From Aquanectria penicillioides (taxonomy: Eukaryota > Ascomycota > Sordariomycetes > Hypocreales > Nectriaceae): a stretch of DNA of 64,000 nucleotides. The position numbers and the translations under genes were made by a program. Under the pieces are notes generated by a model. It did no database searches. It worked only from the letters and a program-made list of their open reading frames with translations, and was not told the DNA's origin. This document shows, in pieces, positions 22,805 to 35,279 of this stretch. The DNA lies in contig PYIU01000009.1 of assembly GCA_003415625.1 (NCBI GenBank), positions 3,445,802-3,509,801 of the forward strand. The letters run 5' to 3'. Each line of letters starts with the position of its first letter. Position 1 is the first letter of the stretch.

Positions 22805-24128
22805 TTAGGTAGAGTTTGAAACATACGCATCTCGATCCTGCAGATGATACTCTTCTTCGGGGCAGGTCTGTGAAGATAGAGGGAACTGTTTAACACTCTT
22901 CTTCTTTTTGATCTCAGTAAAAAGACTGCTCGCGGCATGTATCACAATGATTACAGCTGTAAGTATGCTGTATCCGATGATGTATTTTTGGGATGCAGAT
23001 GCAAGTTTCAGTCCCAGTCCTCCATTGACAATACCGAGGACCATTAGAACTCTGCCGTACCAAATATGCACGTAACTAATGGTTCCTCGACTACGATGCT
23101 GGAGAAAGTGCCTGTGATGAAGCCACCCTAAAATCGGTTGCACTCCTAACAAAGCACAAACAATCATGCCGAGAAGGAGGTGAATGTCATTTTCCCGCTG
23201 TCAGAAAATGTAAGTGAAAAGAGAGCTAAACGAAAACACGAATAGGAACACTTACCAAACTATTGTTTCGGGAGACGACATATCCTGTTCCAAAACCAAC
23301 CCACATGCCTACAAATGCTATAATCTGCCAACCCGCGTGGATTATCCATTTCCCTATAAGCGGCATGACAATGGCCCCGATAGGGTATGCAATAACGAAT
23401 ACGAGGGCCATGATAACTCCATGGATGTTGGCAAGATTATTGGAAGAGCTACTCGTTTCAGACACTACGCCAGTGCCAGAACCAGTGCTATTCGTCGAGT
23501 TTGCAAAAGGATTACCCGTTGTGTTGAATGATGCTTGTGCAAAGTCAACACTGAAACTGCTGTAATCGTCGTGTTCTTGTATGGTCTCGGATAGGCTTGT
23601 TGAGCCAAGTGAGTTCCCCTGTTTCCAGGCAGCTATCCATGAATTGGTCCCTGATAGATCGAGTCCACTACAGTCACTGCATCGGAAGTTGGCAACCATC
23701 TTCCCATTTGATACACCCGAGCCATCGAGAAGGGTCACTTGGCTGCCACCCTGGTACTGGGGCATGTTGTGCCCTTTGCAGCTTCGTGGACTCAAGGTTA
23801 CGTTACCGTTGCCATCCTGGTAAATTAAGAACATGTAAGACCCGCTCATTCTGGAGCCCGTGCCGAGTCCAACCCACTGATAAGTGGTTTCTGCCTCGAT
23901 TTGAATATAGACATCTCCCGTCTGGGATGTTGCGGCCGACTCGGGTACACCCCATCGAAAGCAGGCGTTTTGGGAATTGGGACAGAATGAAGAGGTTGTT
24001 GCTAAAGCATGCTGGGTGTCTAAGGGGTGATAACGGAAGGTGTTAGAAACAGCGCTAGAAGTGAAAGGGATCACAATCTTCTTACACAGTATTGGAACAC
24101 CGGCGAATGAGATGATGGTAGATCTCAT
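22805..24128 (-). CDS. Secreted DOMON heme domain fused to cytochrome b561 membrane domain
   Basis: Three exons (24128-24086, 24019-23256, 23197-22805), introns of 66 and 58 nt, give 399 aa. Splicing the first intron creates a clean signal peptide ending HALA. Then comes a cellobiose-dehydrogenase-type cytochrome/DOMON domain (about residues 22-195) with FCPNSQNACFRWG, a possible heme Met in SRMSGSYMFLIY and His in SCKGHNMPQY. A Ser/Thr/Asn-rich linker leads to about five membrane helices of a cytochrome b561 domain, with candidate heme His in LANIHGV, WIIHAGWQ, NDIHLLLG and SYVHIWYGR. A basic-then-acidic tail ends the protein. Such proteins are thought to move electrons across the plasma membrane, for example in metal or ascorbate redox. 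The gene looks intact. Confidence 0.88.
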
Positions 24129-26034
24129 TGTGTTCGAAAGATGATTCCTTGTGAAAGTGGAGTAATGAGAAAATTTGGTCTTGGCAATGATTTAGAGTAA
24201 ATTTAGAGGTGGGTTAGTACGACGGCGCTTAAATAAAAAACTCTGGTATTTTGGAGTCCGTAGGTGGCTGAATCTAGACCAGTCTGCTTCGCTCAGCCTC
24301 ACATGATATCGTAATCCCTTGTCAAGGGTTGGAAGGATTATAGCCATCGGGCTCCAAGCCACAGAGATAAAAACAATGGTCGCAGGTTATACTTGGCTCA
24401 TCACAGGCAGAATTACCGCGGCCCTCGGATTGCCACGATGATTTACGGGGTTTACTTTACGAGCTATAGAGCATGTGAATGGCGATTTTTGTTCCAAAAA
24501 AGAAGGAATAGAGAAAATAAAATCTCTTCCATTATTAATAAGGCATAGAAGGGGCCAATTCATTTCCACAGCCAAGTCAGACGAGAGCCAACCAGACAGC
24601 CTCGGGGTTCGGTTTCGCTGGTGTCATATTGTGATGCGTGTTCGGCTGTAAATTCTAGATCATTATCCAATCATATTGTACGTATTTTCAATTACATCGA
24701 ATCTAGAACCCTACCGCCATCCCCAATACGACAAAAACAAAAAAGTGGAATTGTGGCGTTGGGTTGGGGTCAGGAGGTCGAAAACTGCCGTGCCTGGAGA
24801 GGGGACCCGATCGCCAAGACAAAGCTTGGCTACGCCAGGGCCGCGTGGCACAGACGTTATGGACGTGGAAAAGCACTAACTAAAAAGTATTAATGTGCAC
24901 GCTGACACGAGGAGGTCCAACGCCAAGTGGTGGCGAAGCGTAACATCTTAGGATAACGCGTGTTTGGGAGTTGGAAATAAGCTGTAGAGTCTTAAGCTTC
25001 TCTGTATGACTAGCATCATCGTTAAGTGATTCTTGAGCTATCGAGCCTCGGTGTTGTTAGGCATGTAATTTTCTCTCTTCCCAACTTTCGTCAGTTTAGC
25101 TTTGTTCCTCGCTTTATCGGCCTGTTCTTCGACCTCCTAGTGCTATTTACATGTGCGAGAAAAGCCGTGAGTGAACAGTTGTACCACCGGTAACATCACA
25201 GTGGCATGATGATGTTGTGGCATGATTACGTACAGCCCGCAGGGGTTAGAAATGTGCACTGCATGAGTATCTAGGGTATCGATACCTTGGTCATACCGAA
25301 ACTGTGGTATGGTTTGAAGGATTCTACTTCCATCACGCTGCTTTTTCCCCACAGCTGTCCCAGATCAATCGAATCAGCGTCATGGACTACTCAGATTGAG
25401 CCAATGAGAAAGCTCTTTCCCGAATACTCATGCAGTGCACATTTGTAACCCCTGCGAGCTGTACATAGGTATAGCATGCAGTACGTCTTTCTCAGACCGC
25501 ATGGGAGGTGAAATTAGAGCTAGCCATGTTAAGTTAAAATGAAGCGACGAGCAGGAGCACTACCAATCATTCCAAGAGACTGACAGTGTCCTTCACCAGT
25601 AAAACGATCAAGCCATTTCCCCCCTCCGCCCCCTCAAAAACAAGCCCACCTCATTGAGGCGCAGCCGTCCAACACTTAGATATGACATATCCCTTTGACC
25701 GTCGGAAGACTGCACCTCGGTACCGAGCCATATGGCCATACATGTTCAATGATGGAGTCTTGATTAGTCGGATTGATGGTGGTGGTGGTGGCCGGAGTGT
25801 AACCATATCACAGGCAAGGGGTTAGACAAAAGGTGACAAGTAGAAGCTGGATTAGCAGTCTTCAGTAAAGAGCCAATGGGAAGCCATGGGAGTAGTAGGC
25901 AGCTATAAAATACAAGACATCTTAGCGCTGTGGGGTCGGTCAGTGAGACGGAACGCGTGGGCGCAAGCTGTTAAACCCGAGGTATCGTGCACACGGGGAA
26001 ACATCAGTACGCACTTCGGATCATGGAAACTGTC
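24129..26034. other. Intergenic region with an inverted repeat
   Basis: No supportable gene; frames of up to 98 codons show no family features. It contains the 44 nt inverted repeat described separately and a short GGT microsatellite near 25778-25793. Composition is normal, so RIP has not spread here. Confidence 0.4.
25227..25467. repeat. Inverted repeat, 44 nt arms around a 153 bp spacer
   Basis: The left arm 25227-25270 and right arm 25424-25467 are reverse complements with only three mismatches over 44 nt (core TGTGCACTGCATGAGTAT). The arms could form a long stem. The size suits a MITE relic or a hairpin RNA source, but no target duplication is clear. Confidence 0.7.
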
Positions 26035-26290
26035 GCGGGATACGGAACTAACGAGGATATCGTTGAAGGCCGTATCCATCACGTGTGGCTGTCACACAGC
26101 CAGCTTGGAGCTCTGTCTTTTGACCCAAGCATTAGATCCATTTTGGGTAAGCTCAATAGGGCATAGAACCCAATTAAAGTAAGCTCAACACAAATAAAAG
26201 AGAGCTTTAAGATAATATTCCCTTTATAGAAAATAAGGCTTTTAATAGATCTTATTATATATATATTTACTATATAATTCTATATAATAG
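26035..26290 (+). repeat. Left copy of direct repeat bounding the AT-rich block
   Basis: Aligns without gaps to 58993-59248 (offset 32958). Nearly all differences are C/T or G/A transitions. In this copy the outer part is normal sequence and the inner part (after about 26180) is RIP-mutated. Confidence 0.75.
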
Positions 26291-26341
26291 TTATAAGCTT
26301 AAGTAAGTAATACCTTATAACTTTTACTATAAGATTATTAC

Positions 26342-26345
<4 letters not shown>

Positions 26346-26372
<27 letters not shown>

Positions 26373-26376
26373 TTAT
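26346..26376. repeat. TTA/ATT trinucleotide microsatellite
   Basis: About ten uninterrupted TTA-type units inside AT-rich sequence. Confidence 0.8.
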
Positions 26377-28025
26377 TGCTATTACTTTTTTTATTATAAT
26401 TTTAATTATTCTATATAATTAGCTTAAGTTTAGTTTATTTAATCTATATATAAAATAGATATAAATTATAATTAGCTAGTATTTATATTTATAAAGATTA
26501 AACTTTATATTAAAAAATAATAAATGCTATAAATTATAGTCCTTAAGAACTATACTTAAGATTAAAACCTTTAGGATTTAATAGACTTAAGTAAAAATAA
26601 TAAGCCCTTTAATACTATAAAGAAGTAAACTATATTTATAATTGCTATTATAAAAGCTAAATATAATAAAGCAACCCTTTAGGAAAGATATAGATTAGAA
26701 TTCTTAATATACTATTCTTTAATCCTTAAGGAATACTAAAAGAAGTAGGCTAATATTAAAATTAAAGTATTTAAAGCTTAAGCAATATAAATATAGATTA
26801 TAAATACTATAAAATTAAGCATTTATACCTTTATTTAATAAAACCTTTTTAATTAACTTTAGATTTAAATCTATTAGATTACCTTAAGGCAATTTATAAA
26901 GAAAATTATAAAGTAGCTAGTATTAAGTAAAATAAGCTTAAAAGAAAATGCTTATAAATACTATAAAGTAATGCTTTAAAAAGCTAAATGCATAAATACT
27001 AATCCTTAAACTTAATATATTAGCTAAAGTAAGGCTTATGCAAATAGAATATACTATAAAATTCTAAAGATCTAAAAGAATATTAAAATTTAAAACTTTC
27101 TTAATACTATTAAAAAGCGCTTTAAATTAACTTAAGTAAATCGCCAATTAATAGACTTAATTATAAATAAAATAAAGGGTAAAGAGCTAAAGAAAATGCT
27201 TTTAGATTATATTAATATTTTTAATATACTTATTACTACTAATAGAAATACTTACTTTTAGAAATATAAAGCATTTATATTATTAAATAGATGCTTTAAT
27301 AGCTAGAAATATAATTGCCTATATAAAGTAATTTTTAAGCACTTTTAAAAGGTAGAAAAATATTAAATTATAAAGTATACATTAATTAAAAAGAAATAAA
27401 AGCTTTACTTTATACTAAAAGAAGACTATTATAAGAAAATCTAAACTTAATATAAGGATTTAAAATAGTAAAGCTTAAAAGCTAAAATTCTAGCAAAAGA
27501 AAGTAAGAATAAAAGCTTAATATAAGAATAGCGCTAGGCACATATAAATATACAACAACTAGGCCCCTTATATACAGTTATATAGCATAATTCCAGCATA
27601 TTGTGCCTAAATTGCTTAATCTTTTAGGTCTATTAATTAAGTGGGCATGCTACCCTATCTCTTTATAATTATTTAAGTATAATATAGGTCTTCTAGCTAT
27701 ATAAGGTTATAGGTTTAAATCCTATTTATAAGGCAGAATAAATGAAGTGTCTAACCATATACTTACATTGGGCTTATAAGGCAGGTGTGCAATTGCTTGC
27801 TGCGACCGAGCCTTAGGGGTTAATATCTATTGTATATCTTTAGGCATAGAGGACCGGCCTACTTAAGTTGATACGTACTATAAAGCTAGCCTATAGGCAT
27901 TTATTTTAGACCCTAGCTTCCTTAAGTGCACACTAGAAAGGTTATAGAAGGGGTAGCTTGGCTTTATAATATAGCATTACAGCTTGGGACGCACTGCTAT
28001 TAAGGGGGGATAATTGTAAGAATAG

Positions 28026-28408
28026 TGAGTTGGGGTCTAGGGTAATGTGGATCAATCTGTTATTAGGTTGGTCAGGAAGATAAAAGGGACCTTAAAGATA
28101 TAGGAAATAAATAGGCAGTTTTCTCTAACCAATTTTTATTTTTGAAATTCTGAATTCCTTGCATTTGGACCCTATTGAAGTCTCGGTGCAGCCCCTTATA
28201 ATATTACTTTATTTATAACTTTCTGCCCTATTTTCTTTCTTTCTTTTCTTTAAGGGATACTCTAAAGCATTCGATTAAATGCTTTAACACTCTTTTAAGT
28301 TGTTTATAGCTGCTTAGGAAGGCTATTCGGTCTTCAACCGAACCTGCTTACCCTATACCCTTTTAGGTAAGGTATATATTTTAGCCAATATCCTTATCCA
28401 TTAATATA
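28026..28408 (+). repeat. Gypsy copy 1, 5' LTR (383 bp)
   Basis: Starts TGAGTTGGGGTCTAGG and ends ATA (from ACA). Contains a GGTCTTC-centred hairpin and a GCAT...ATGC palindrome. It is the least RIP-mutated of the four LTRs at its start. Confidence 0.9.
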
Positions 28409-31400
28409 TTTAGAGGTTACAGTAAGGAAAAGCCTTTAAGTTATTTAAAAAGATACTAAAGTATTTAATTAAACTTTTTGGTAATACTTTTAAGCTATTA
28501 TTAAGAACCTAAAGAAGTAATAGACAATCGATTGTAAAGATCTAGAAATTCCTAAATACTAGAAAACCCATTACTCCTATAAAAACAGGGGGCGCTAGGA
28601 TTAAAAATAACACTAAAGGTAAGTAAAGATACTAATATAAGTTTGCATTTTAAAAAAAGAAAACCCACCACTATAGTTAGGGCAGATATATAGAAAAATT
28701 CAACAACCTAATATAATGCTAATATATTAGCATAAAGGTATATAAGGCAAAACAATAGTGCAAATAATACGCAAGCATTTAATTAGACACTTCCGAATAT
28801 TAGAGCATACTTAAGACTGCTAAAAGCTTAGTTTATAGATTAAAAAAGGAAAAGGAAAAGGAAGAAGAAGATTACTTAACCCCTAATTAATTATAGGGAA
28901 TAGGAAATTTTTATTATTTTTACCAATCTCTAGACTTTAGCTAAAGGGCGCATATATACACTTACCACTATTTTAATTAGCTACTTTATCTATTATTATT
29001 AACTTTAAAAAGCTAGTTTAAATTTATTAAAATAAAGCCTTACTAAATATAATACTACTATCCCTTTTCTTTACTTTTCCTAATTATTTTAGTATATATT
29101 TTAATTTATTTTATTATTTCATTCTTTTATTATATATATATATTATTTTATTGCAACTTATAACCCTAAGAGTTAAGCAGCTAGCCCACACTCCCTTACA
29201 TATATATACTAAAACATTTATTATAGAAATCCTAATAACTATAATTTACCGGTACCCTTAGATAAAAAAACAAAGGGAACATTTAATTAAATGCAATCAA
29301 ACCCCCTAAGCCCTATTAAAAGCAAAGGGGGTCAATATAATCAACAATCTTTAACTATCCTTTTTAAGTTAATTAATACTACTAATACTAACATTCCTAA
29401 AAAGAATAAACCAAATATACCGGCCAAAATAATAGAAGCAACCATTACCCCTATTTAATTACTTAATACAATTTTTAATAAAAGGAATATTATATATTTC
29501 CTTAAATTATATAATGGATTTATAACCAGCCAAAGAGTTACAGATAGTGCAAAGGGCAAAGCTCTTATATACTATATAACCTTTAAAGTATCTTAAGATA
29601 TTACAAACTCACTAAAAGACAACAATTGAACTGCTATAAAGCAAAACCTCTTAAAAACCTTTAAGTATTAGGATTTAAATCAATTAGATCCATCTAAGAA
29701 TAAGCTCTAGCAAATAAATATAACTCCAATCCAGTCTATAGAGTATAGAGTTATCCTTTAGTGGCTTATAAAGCATGCCTAATTTAATAGGAGAGTAGAT
29801 CCTATTGGCTGGGAGGCTTCTATAGTATAGGCTTAGGCTATCTATAATGCTATACCAAAAAATATTATTATTAATGTCTGCTAATAAAAAGGGAAACACT
29901 TAAATACCTTAAGAACAATAAAGTATAAGGAGATAATTAAGCTAATTAAAAACTTCCTTAACGCTAAGAAAGGAATTTAGATCTTTTAGACAGAAGGGAA
30001 GGATAATAACTTTAGACATTTTAAGAAAACCAAAAAACCTTTTGCTTATTAAAATCAGCTCTAGCATTAAGAGCCTAAATTCCCCAACTCTATCTAAAGC
30101 TTAAAAGGGGAGTTAAGTCTTCTCACTAAAGGAATAAAGAAGCTATAAATTAATATAGCTTAAAACATTATAAATAAATTGCAGAAATTAAAGAGGATTA
30201 TACACTAAAAGATCAACCAACTAAAAATAGAATTGTTATTACTAATTAAAAACAACCTTAATTAAATAGAAGAATCTAATTATATGCATCCCTATTATAA
30301 CTTCTATACTAATGCAAGTTATAATAGGGATCTAAAGTGCTTTTATTATACAAAAGTAAGGCATTTTCCAAACTATTGCTTACTTCTTATAGAAGATAAA
30401 AGGAGGGAATTTATAGACTATAATAGCAATACTAGCTTTATTTAAATAGGGCAATAGGAACTCTTACTACCCTTAAAACTAGTATATAAGCTTGCTATTA
30501 GAGGAGGAGTAAGAAAAATAATTGTTTTATGGATCCTAGAATTCCCTACCTTTAAGATTTATGGCTAAGCTAAGGTTATAATAGCAAATAAACTAAATGC
30601 ATAGAAATAGTAAATTGCTAAAAAAGAGAAGCATTTAATTAAAGACTTCTTTAAGTATATTAACTAACTAAAGTATAGCTCCTTAATGCTTAATAGAAAT
30701 TCCCTTAAGGAGACCTAAAAACCTAAAGTCAACTGCATTCTTATCGATAATTAAGCTATAGAATTAATTAATAACCCTTTTATTGCTAATATTATATTAG
30801 AAATTAATGCTGCAAAATATATAAAAGTAGAATTAAAAGAGGAATTGGCTAGTTAAGAAAAGGAAAAGGGAACTCAATCTTTTATTTAGGTTATAAATAG
30901 GGAACTTATTAAGGATAGGGAGATTGCCAATATTATCCTTAAAGAAAAGGATTAAAATGCTTTTAATTAAATGCTTAAGGTTATTTAAATAAAAAGACAA
31001 GTTTATAAAAAGGTAATAGGATTAAAAGTCTAAATAACCATTAAGGACTTAATTACCCTTAACCCTCCTTTAGGTAACAATATCTTAAAGATAGTTTCTA
31101 ATTATATAAAGGAAATAAAAGAAGTTAAATAAATAAAACCTAAACCTTTACTAAAAAAGAGACAGGTCTAGCAAGCTGCTAACCTAATTACAATTAATAA
31201 TCCAAAAGCAATATTCTTAAAGGAGTACTTTAACTATATTATTAAATAATATAGTATTAATAGTATACTAATTAAAGAGGAATCCAAATTTTATTATATA
31301 CTATTACCTAAAGAATACCTTATTAAGGATTAGGGAAGTATTAATAAAGTTAATATTAGCTATACAATAACTAAAGGGGGAAAAGTTATATTTAATTAAA

Positions 31401-34400
31401 TGCATTTAATAGTTTATATAAATGTTTTAGACTAATAGCATTAAAGAACTTTAGCCTAATGCTAAGAACTGCTAAAAATTTAAGTAAAGTTAAGTAACCC
31501 TAATAAAATAACTTAAAAAGCTTTAGTGGATTTTAGGTCAAAAGGAAATATTATTTTTAATAAAATAGTATAAAAATGCAAGCTAAAAGTAAAGCCTATA
31601 AAAGCTTCCATTACATCCTACTCCAATAATTAAATCTAAATGCATAAAGAAATGGATATTAAGCTGTTTCTTAGAAATGTTTAGACAGTATAGAGATTCT
31701 ATATTGCTCTAAAAGAATATATTTCTATTCCTTTTATTTTAGGAATGCCCTTTATTAGGGCTGCTAAAGTTACATTTAATTATACATCTCCAAAAGGAGA
31801 AATGCTTTTGCAATATTAACTTAACTCAATTAAGATTATTATGCCTACTGCTAAAAATATTAAATAGAATGCCTTAAGGAGTATAGAGACTACTTAAGGC
31901 AACTAAAGATAAGTTCCTAAAGTTCTTCTAGACTAATAGAATTATAGGGTCTAAAAGAAAATAATAATAAGCATTTAATTAAATAGTTAAATAAAGCATT
32001 AGCAAAAGCAATAATTCAATTAATAGTTAGAAATTAATTAAAGGTCAACTATATAAAGGTAATAAAGGTAGAGAAGAAGCTATAGTTAGCTGCATACTAA
32101 AGAGAGGAAGTAGCACTTATTAATACAATATATAAATAAAAAGCCAATAAAATATATCCTAAAGACAATATTTTATTAAATGGATCCATCCCTAAAGGGG
32201 ATCTATATTAAAAGGAAAAGAGGTAGAAGAAAGTAAAGGGAGACCTTAAAGAGAAGTTTAAGTACTTAAAGCTCCTAATACTTAAGTTCTTTAAAATAGC
32301 TAAAGGATTAAGGCTATATAAAGAAAGACTTTAGAAAGTAATTAATTAAATAGAAGGGATCCTTACTAATAAAAAAAGAAGTATTCTCTTAAAAATTCTC
32401 TATAATAGAGAAGCAGCACTTGCTTAGGATTTTAAGGAGTATAGGAAACTAAACCCTAAAGTGGCCCCTCTGCAAATCATTAAGATAACTAAATATAAAG
32501 CCTGGCAAATAGGAAATATCCCAATCCCTAAAGGATTAAAAAAAAAGGTTATTAAATTGCTAAAAACTCAAATAAAAAGAGGAATCCTTTAAAAGTCTTA
32601 TACTACCTACTAAAACCTATATATACTAGTAGTAAAAAAGAACAGTAGACTCTACTTAATCAATTCAGCCAAAAGATATAATGCATATACAATACAGAAT
32701 AGATTAATTCCTTTAGAAGCTAATAAATTTTTAGCCAAATTTAAGATATATAAAATCCTAACTCTTTTAGACTTCTTTTTAGAATATAACTAGATTTCTT
32801 TAGTAAAGGAAAGTTAGGATTTAATAACTTTCAATACACTACTAAAGCTTCTTAGGATATACACCTTACCGCAAAAAGGAACCAATTTAATAGTATAGTT
32901 CTTAAGGATTATAATTAAAATTCTCTTTAATCTATTACTAAAAGTCTATTAAGCCTTCTTAAATAATATTACTATTAAAGGACTAAAGACTAAATATAAT
33001 AGGGAGGAGGTGCTCCCTAGCATATAGAGGTTTATTCTAGAGCATTTAATCAATTTAAATAAAACTCTTTTAAATATTAAGCTATTTAAGTGCACAATTT
33101 CTATAGGGAAGTTAAAGTTCTATTAGCATACTGCAGTTATTATTAAATACTTATACAATATAGCTAGAAGGCAGCTAGTAAAGGAAAAAGTAATTAAAAT
33201 TAATAAGTAAGAAAGATGCTATAACCTAAAGTAGGTTAGAGTATTTTTAGGAATTATAGGCTACTATTAAATTTAAGTTAAAAGATATACCTAAATTGCT
33301 AGACCTTTTACCCAATTATTAAAGAAGAATGCTATATAGATATAGGGTAAGAAACAAGCTAATGCTATAGCAGTTCTTAAAGAAAAAATAACCTTTATTT
33401 CTATCCTAGCAATATTAAACCTTTCTAAAGGATTTAAAGAGGTTATCCTTATAACTAATGCTAGTAAAGAAGGCTAAAGTGCAGTATTAATACAGATAAT
33501 AAAAGGGAAGAGACATTTAGTAAGGTATAAATTTAGTCTTTAGACTTCTATAGAATAAAGGTATAATACTATTAAACTTAAATGCAAGGGCATATTGTAT
33601 AGGATTAAATGCCTTTATAGCTATATATATAGATTGCCCTTTATCTTAAAGACAGATTCTTAAGTTTTAGTCCACTAGCTTAATAGTAGGGCTAGTAATA
33701 TCCCTAATATAATAGTTATTTAATGGATTGGTTATATTCTATTGTTTAACTTTACTATTTAATACATTCTTAAAAATAAAAACAATATAACTAATAGGCT
33801 ATTTAGAAAAGGTCTAAAAGCATTTAATTAAATAGACCAAAAGGCTAAAAGTAATATTAAAGAGTTTATTAATGCTTATCTTAATATTATTAAGATTAAG
33901 GATAAACTAATAGAGTTAAGAAAGAATTATAGTGGACCTTTATTGCAATTAAAGGAATACTTGCTCTTACTAAAAAGGCCAATAGGTATTACCCTATAGA
34001 ATTATTAATGCTTATAGCTAAAGGCTAAAAAACACTTTATAAAAGGTAGCTGCTTATAGATTAGGGCTAAGGAATAGAAAGGCAACTTAAGGTTAATTAT
34101 AAAGAAAGAAAACATTCAAAAGGATCTAATTAAATTATACTATATTAATAGGGGGCATTATAGTCGCAATGCCATTTATGCACTTCTCTTTAGAAGGTAC
34201 TATTAGTAAAGTATAAAAAGGAGTATTGCAGAAGCTATTAGGCAGTGCCTAATATATTAAATATATATTCTTTAAAGACTAATAGAAGCCTTTATACCTA
34301 TTAAGCCTATTTACCTAATAATAAAGATTTATCTTAATAAATAGTATATACCTTTTAATAAAGGATTTAAATTTATACTAAAAGCTAAATATAACCTTTA

Positions 34401-35279
34401 TAGATAGGTAAAGGCTAAGCTAATCCTAAGATTAAATAGTTATTATATTATAAAATTCCTTAGAAAATTGCACTATTAATATAAAATGCTAAAAAGAGTA
34501 GTTATTAATAATAGAAAAGAGATTATAAAAGGGATTCCTAAAGATCTTAATAGCTTTAGTATAAAAGTTATTAATACTTTTATTTATAACCCTAAAGCAA
34601 ATGGACTTATTAAAGGTGGTTATGCCACTATAATAAGTTTCCTAAAGAAAAAGAGTAAAGAAGAAAGAAAATAGATAGATATTTTGCTAATAGCTTTACT
34701 AGCTAAAAAAGCAGCTATTTGCGCCTTATATAGAAGATTACCTTTTTATCTACTTTATGGATAGGAGCCAGTCCTTCCTTTAGAAGTAGAAATGCCTATA
34801 TAGCAGCTAATTAAATAGAATAATATAACCTTTACTAAGAACCTACTTAAATAAAGGATTAGGATCCTAAAGCAAAAGCAGAAAAATATAGAAAAAGCCA
34901 GGCAATAAGTAACTGCATTCTAAAGGTTAATTGCTAATAGAAAAACTAAAAAGAATCAATATAGGCTGCATAAAGAGCCTCTTGCTATAGAAGATTTAAT
35001 TCTTTAGTATAATATATAGAATCAAAAGGATATATTTTATATTGCAAAGATAAAGCTATATTAATTAGGCCCTTATAGAATTGCTAATGCATCCAATAAG
35101 ATAAAGAGTTATATCCTTAATACTATAGATAGAGTTAAGCTTTTTAGTACAATCTATAGTAATTAATTAAGAAAGTTTATAGAGAATAAGGATAGATAGT
35201 AGGTAAGTAGGAATAATAAAGAGACTTTTAGTGCAAATTAAAAAGTACCACTAAAAGTAAGGAAAGAAGGGAAAGCATT

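Noticed and set aside
24621..24893. Plus-strand frames of 90 and 67 codons
   Set aside because: Overlapping frames with no gene-like features.
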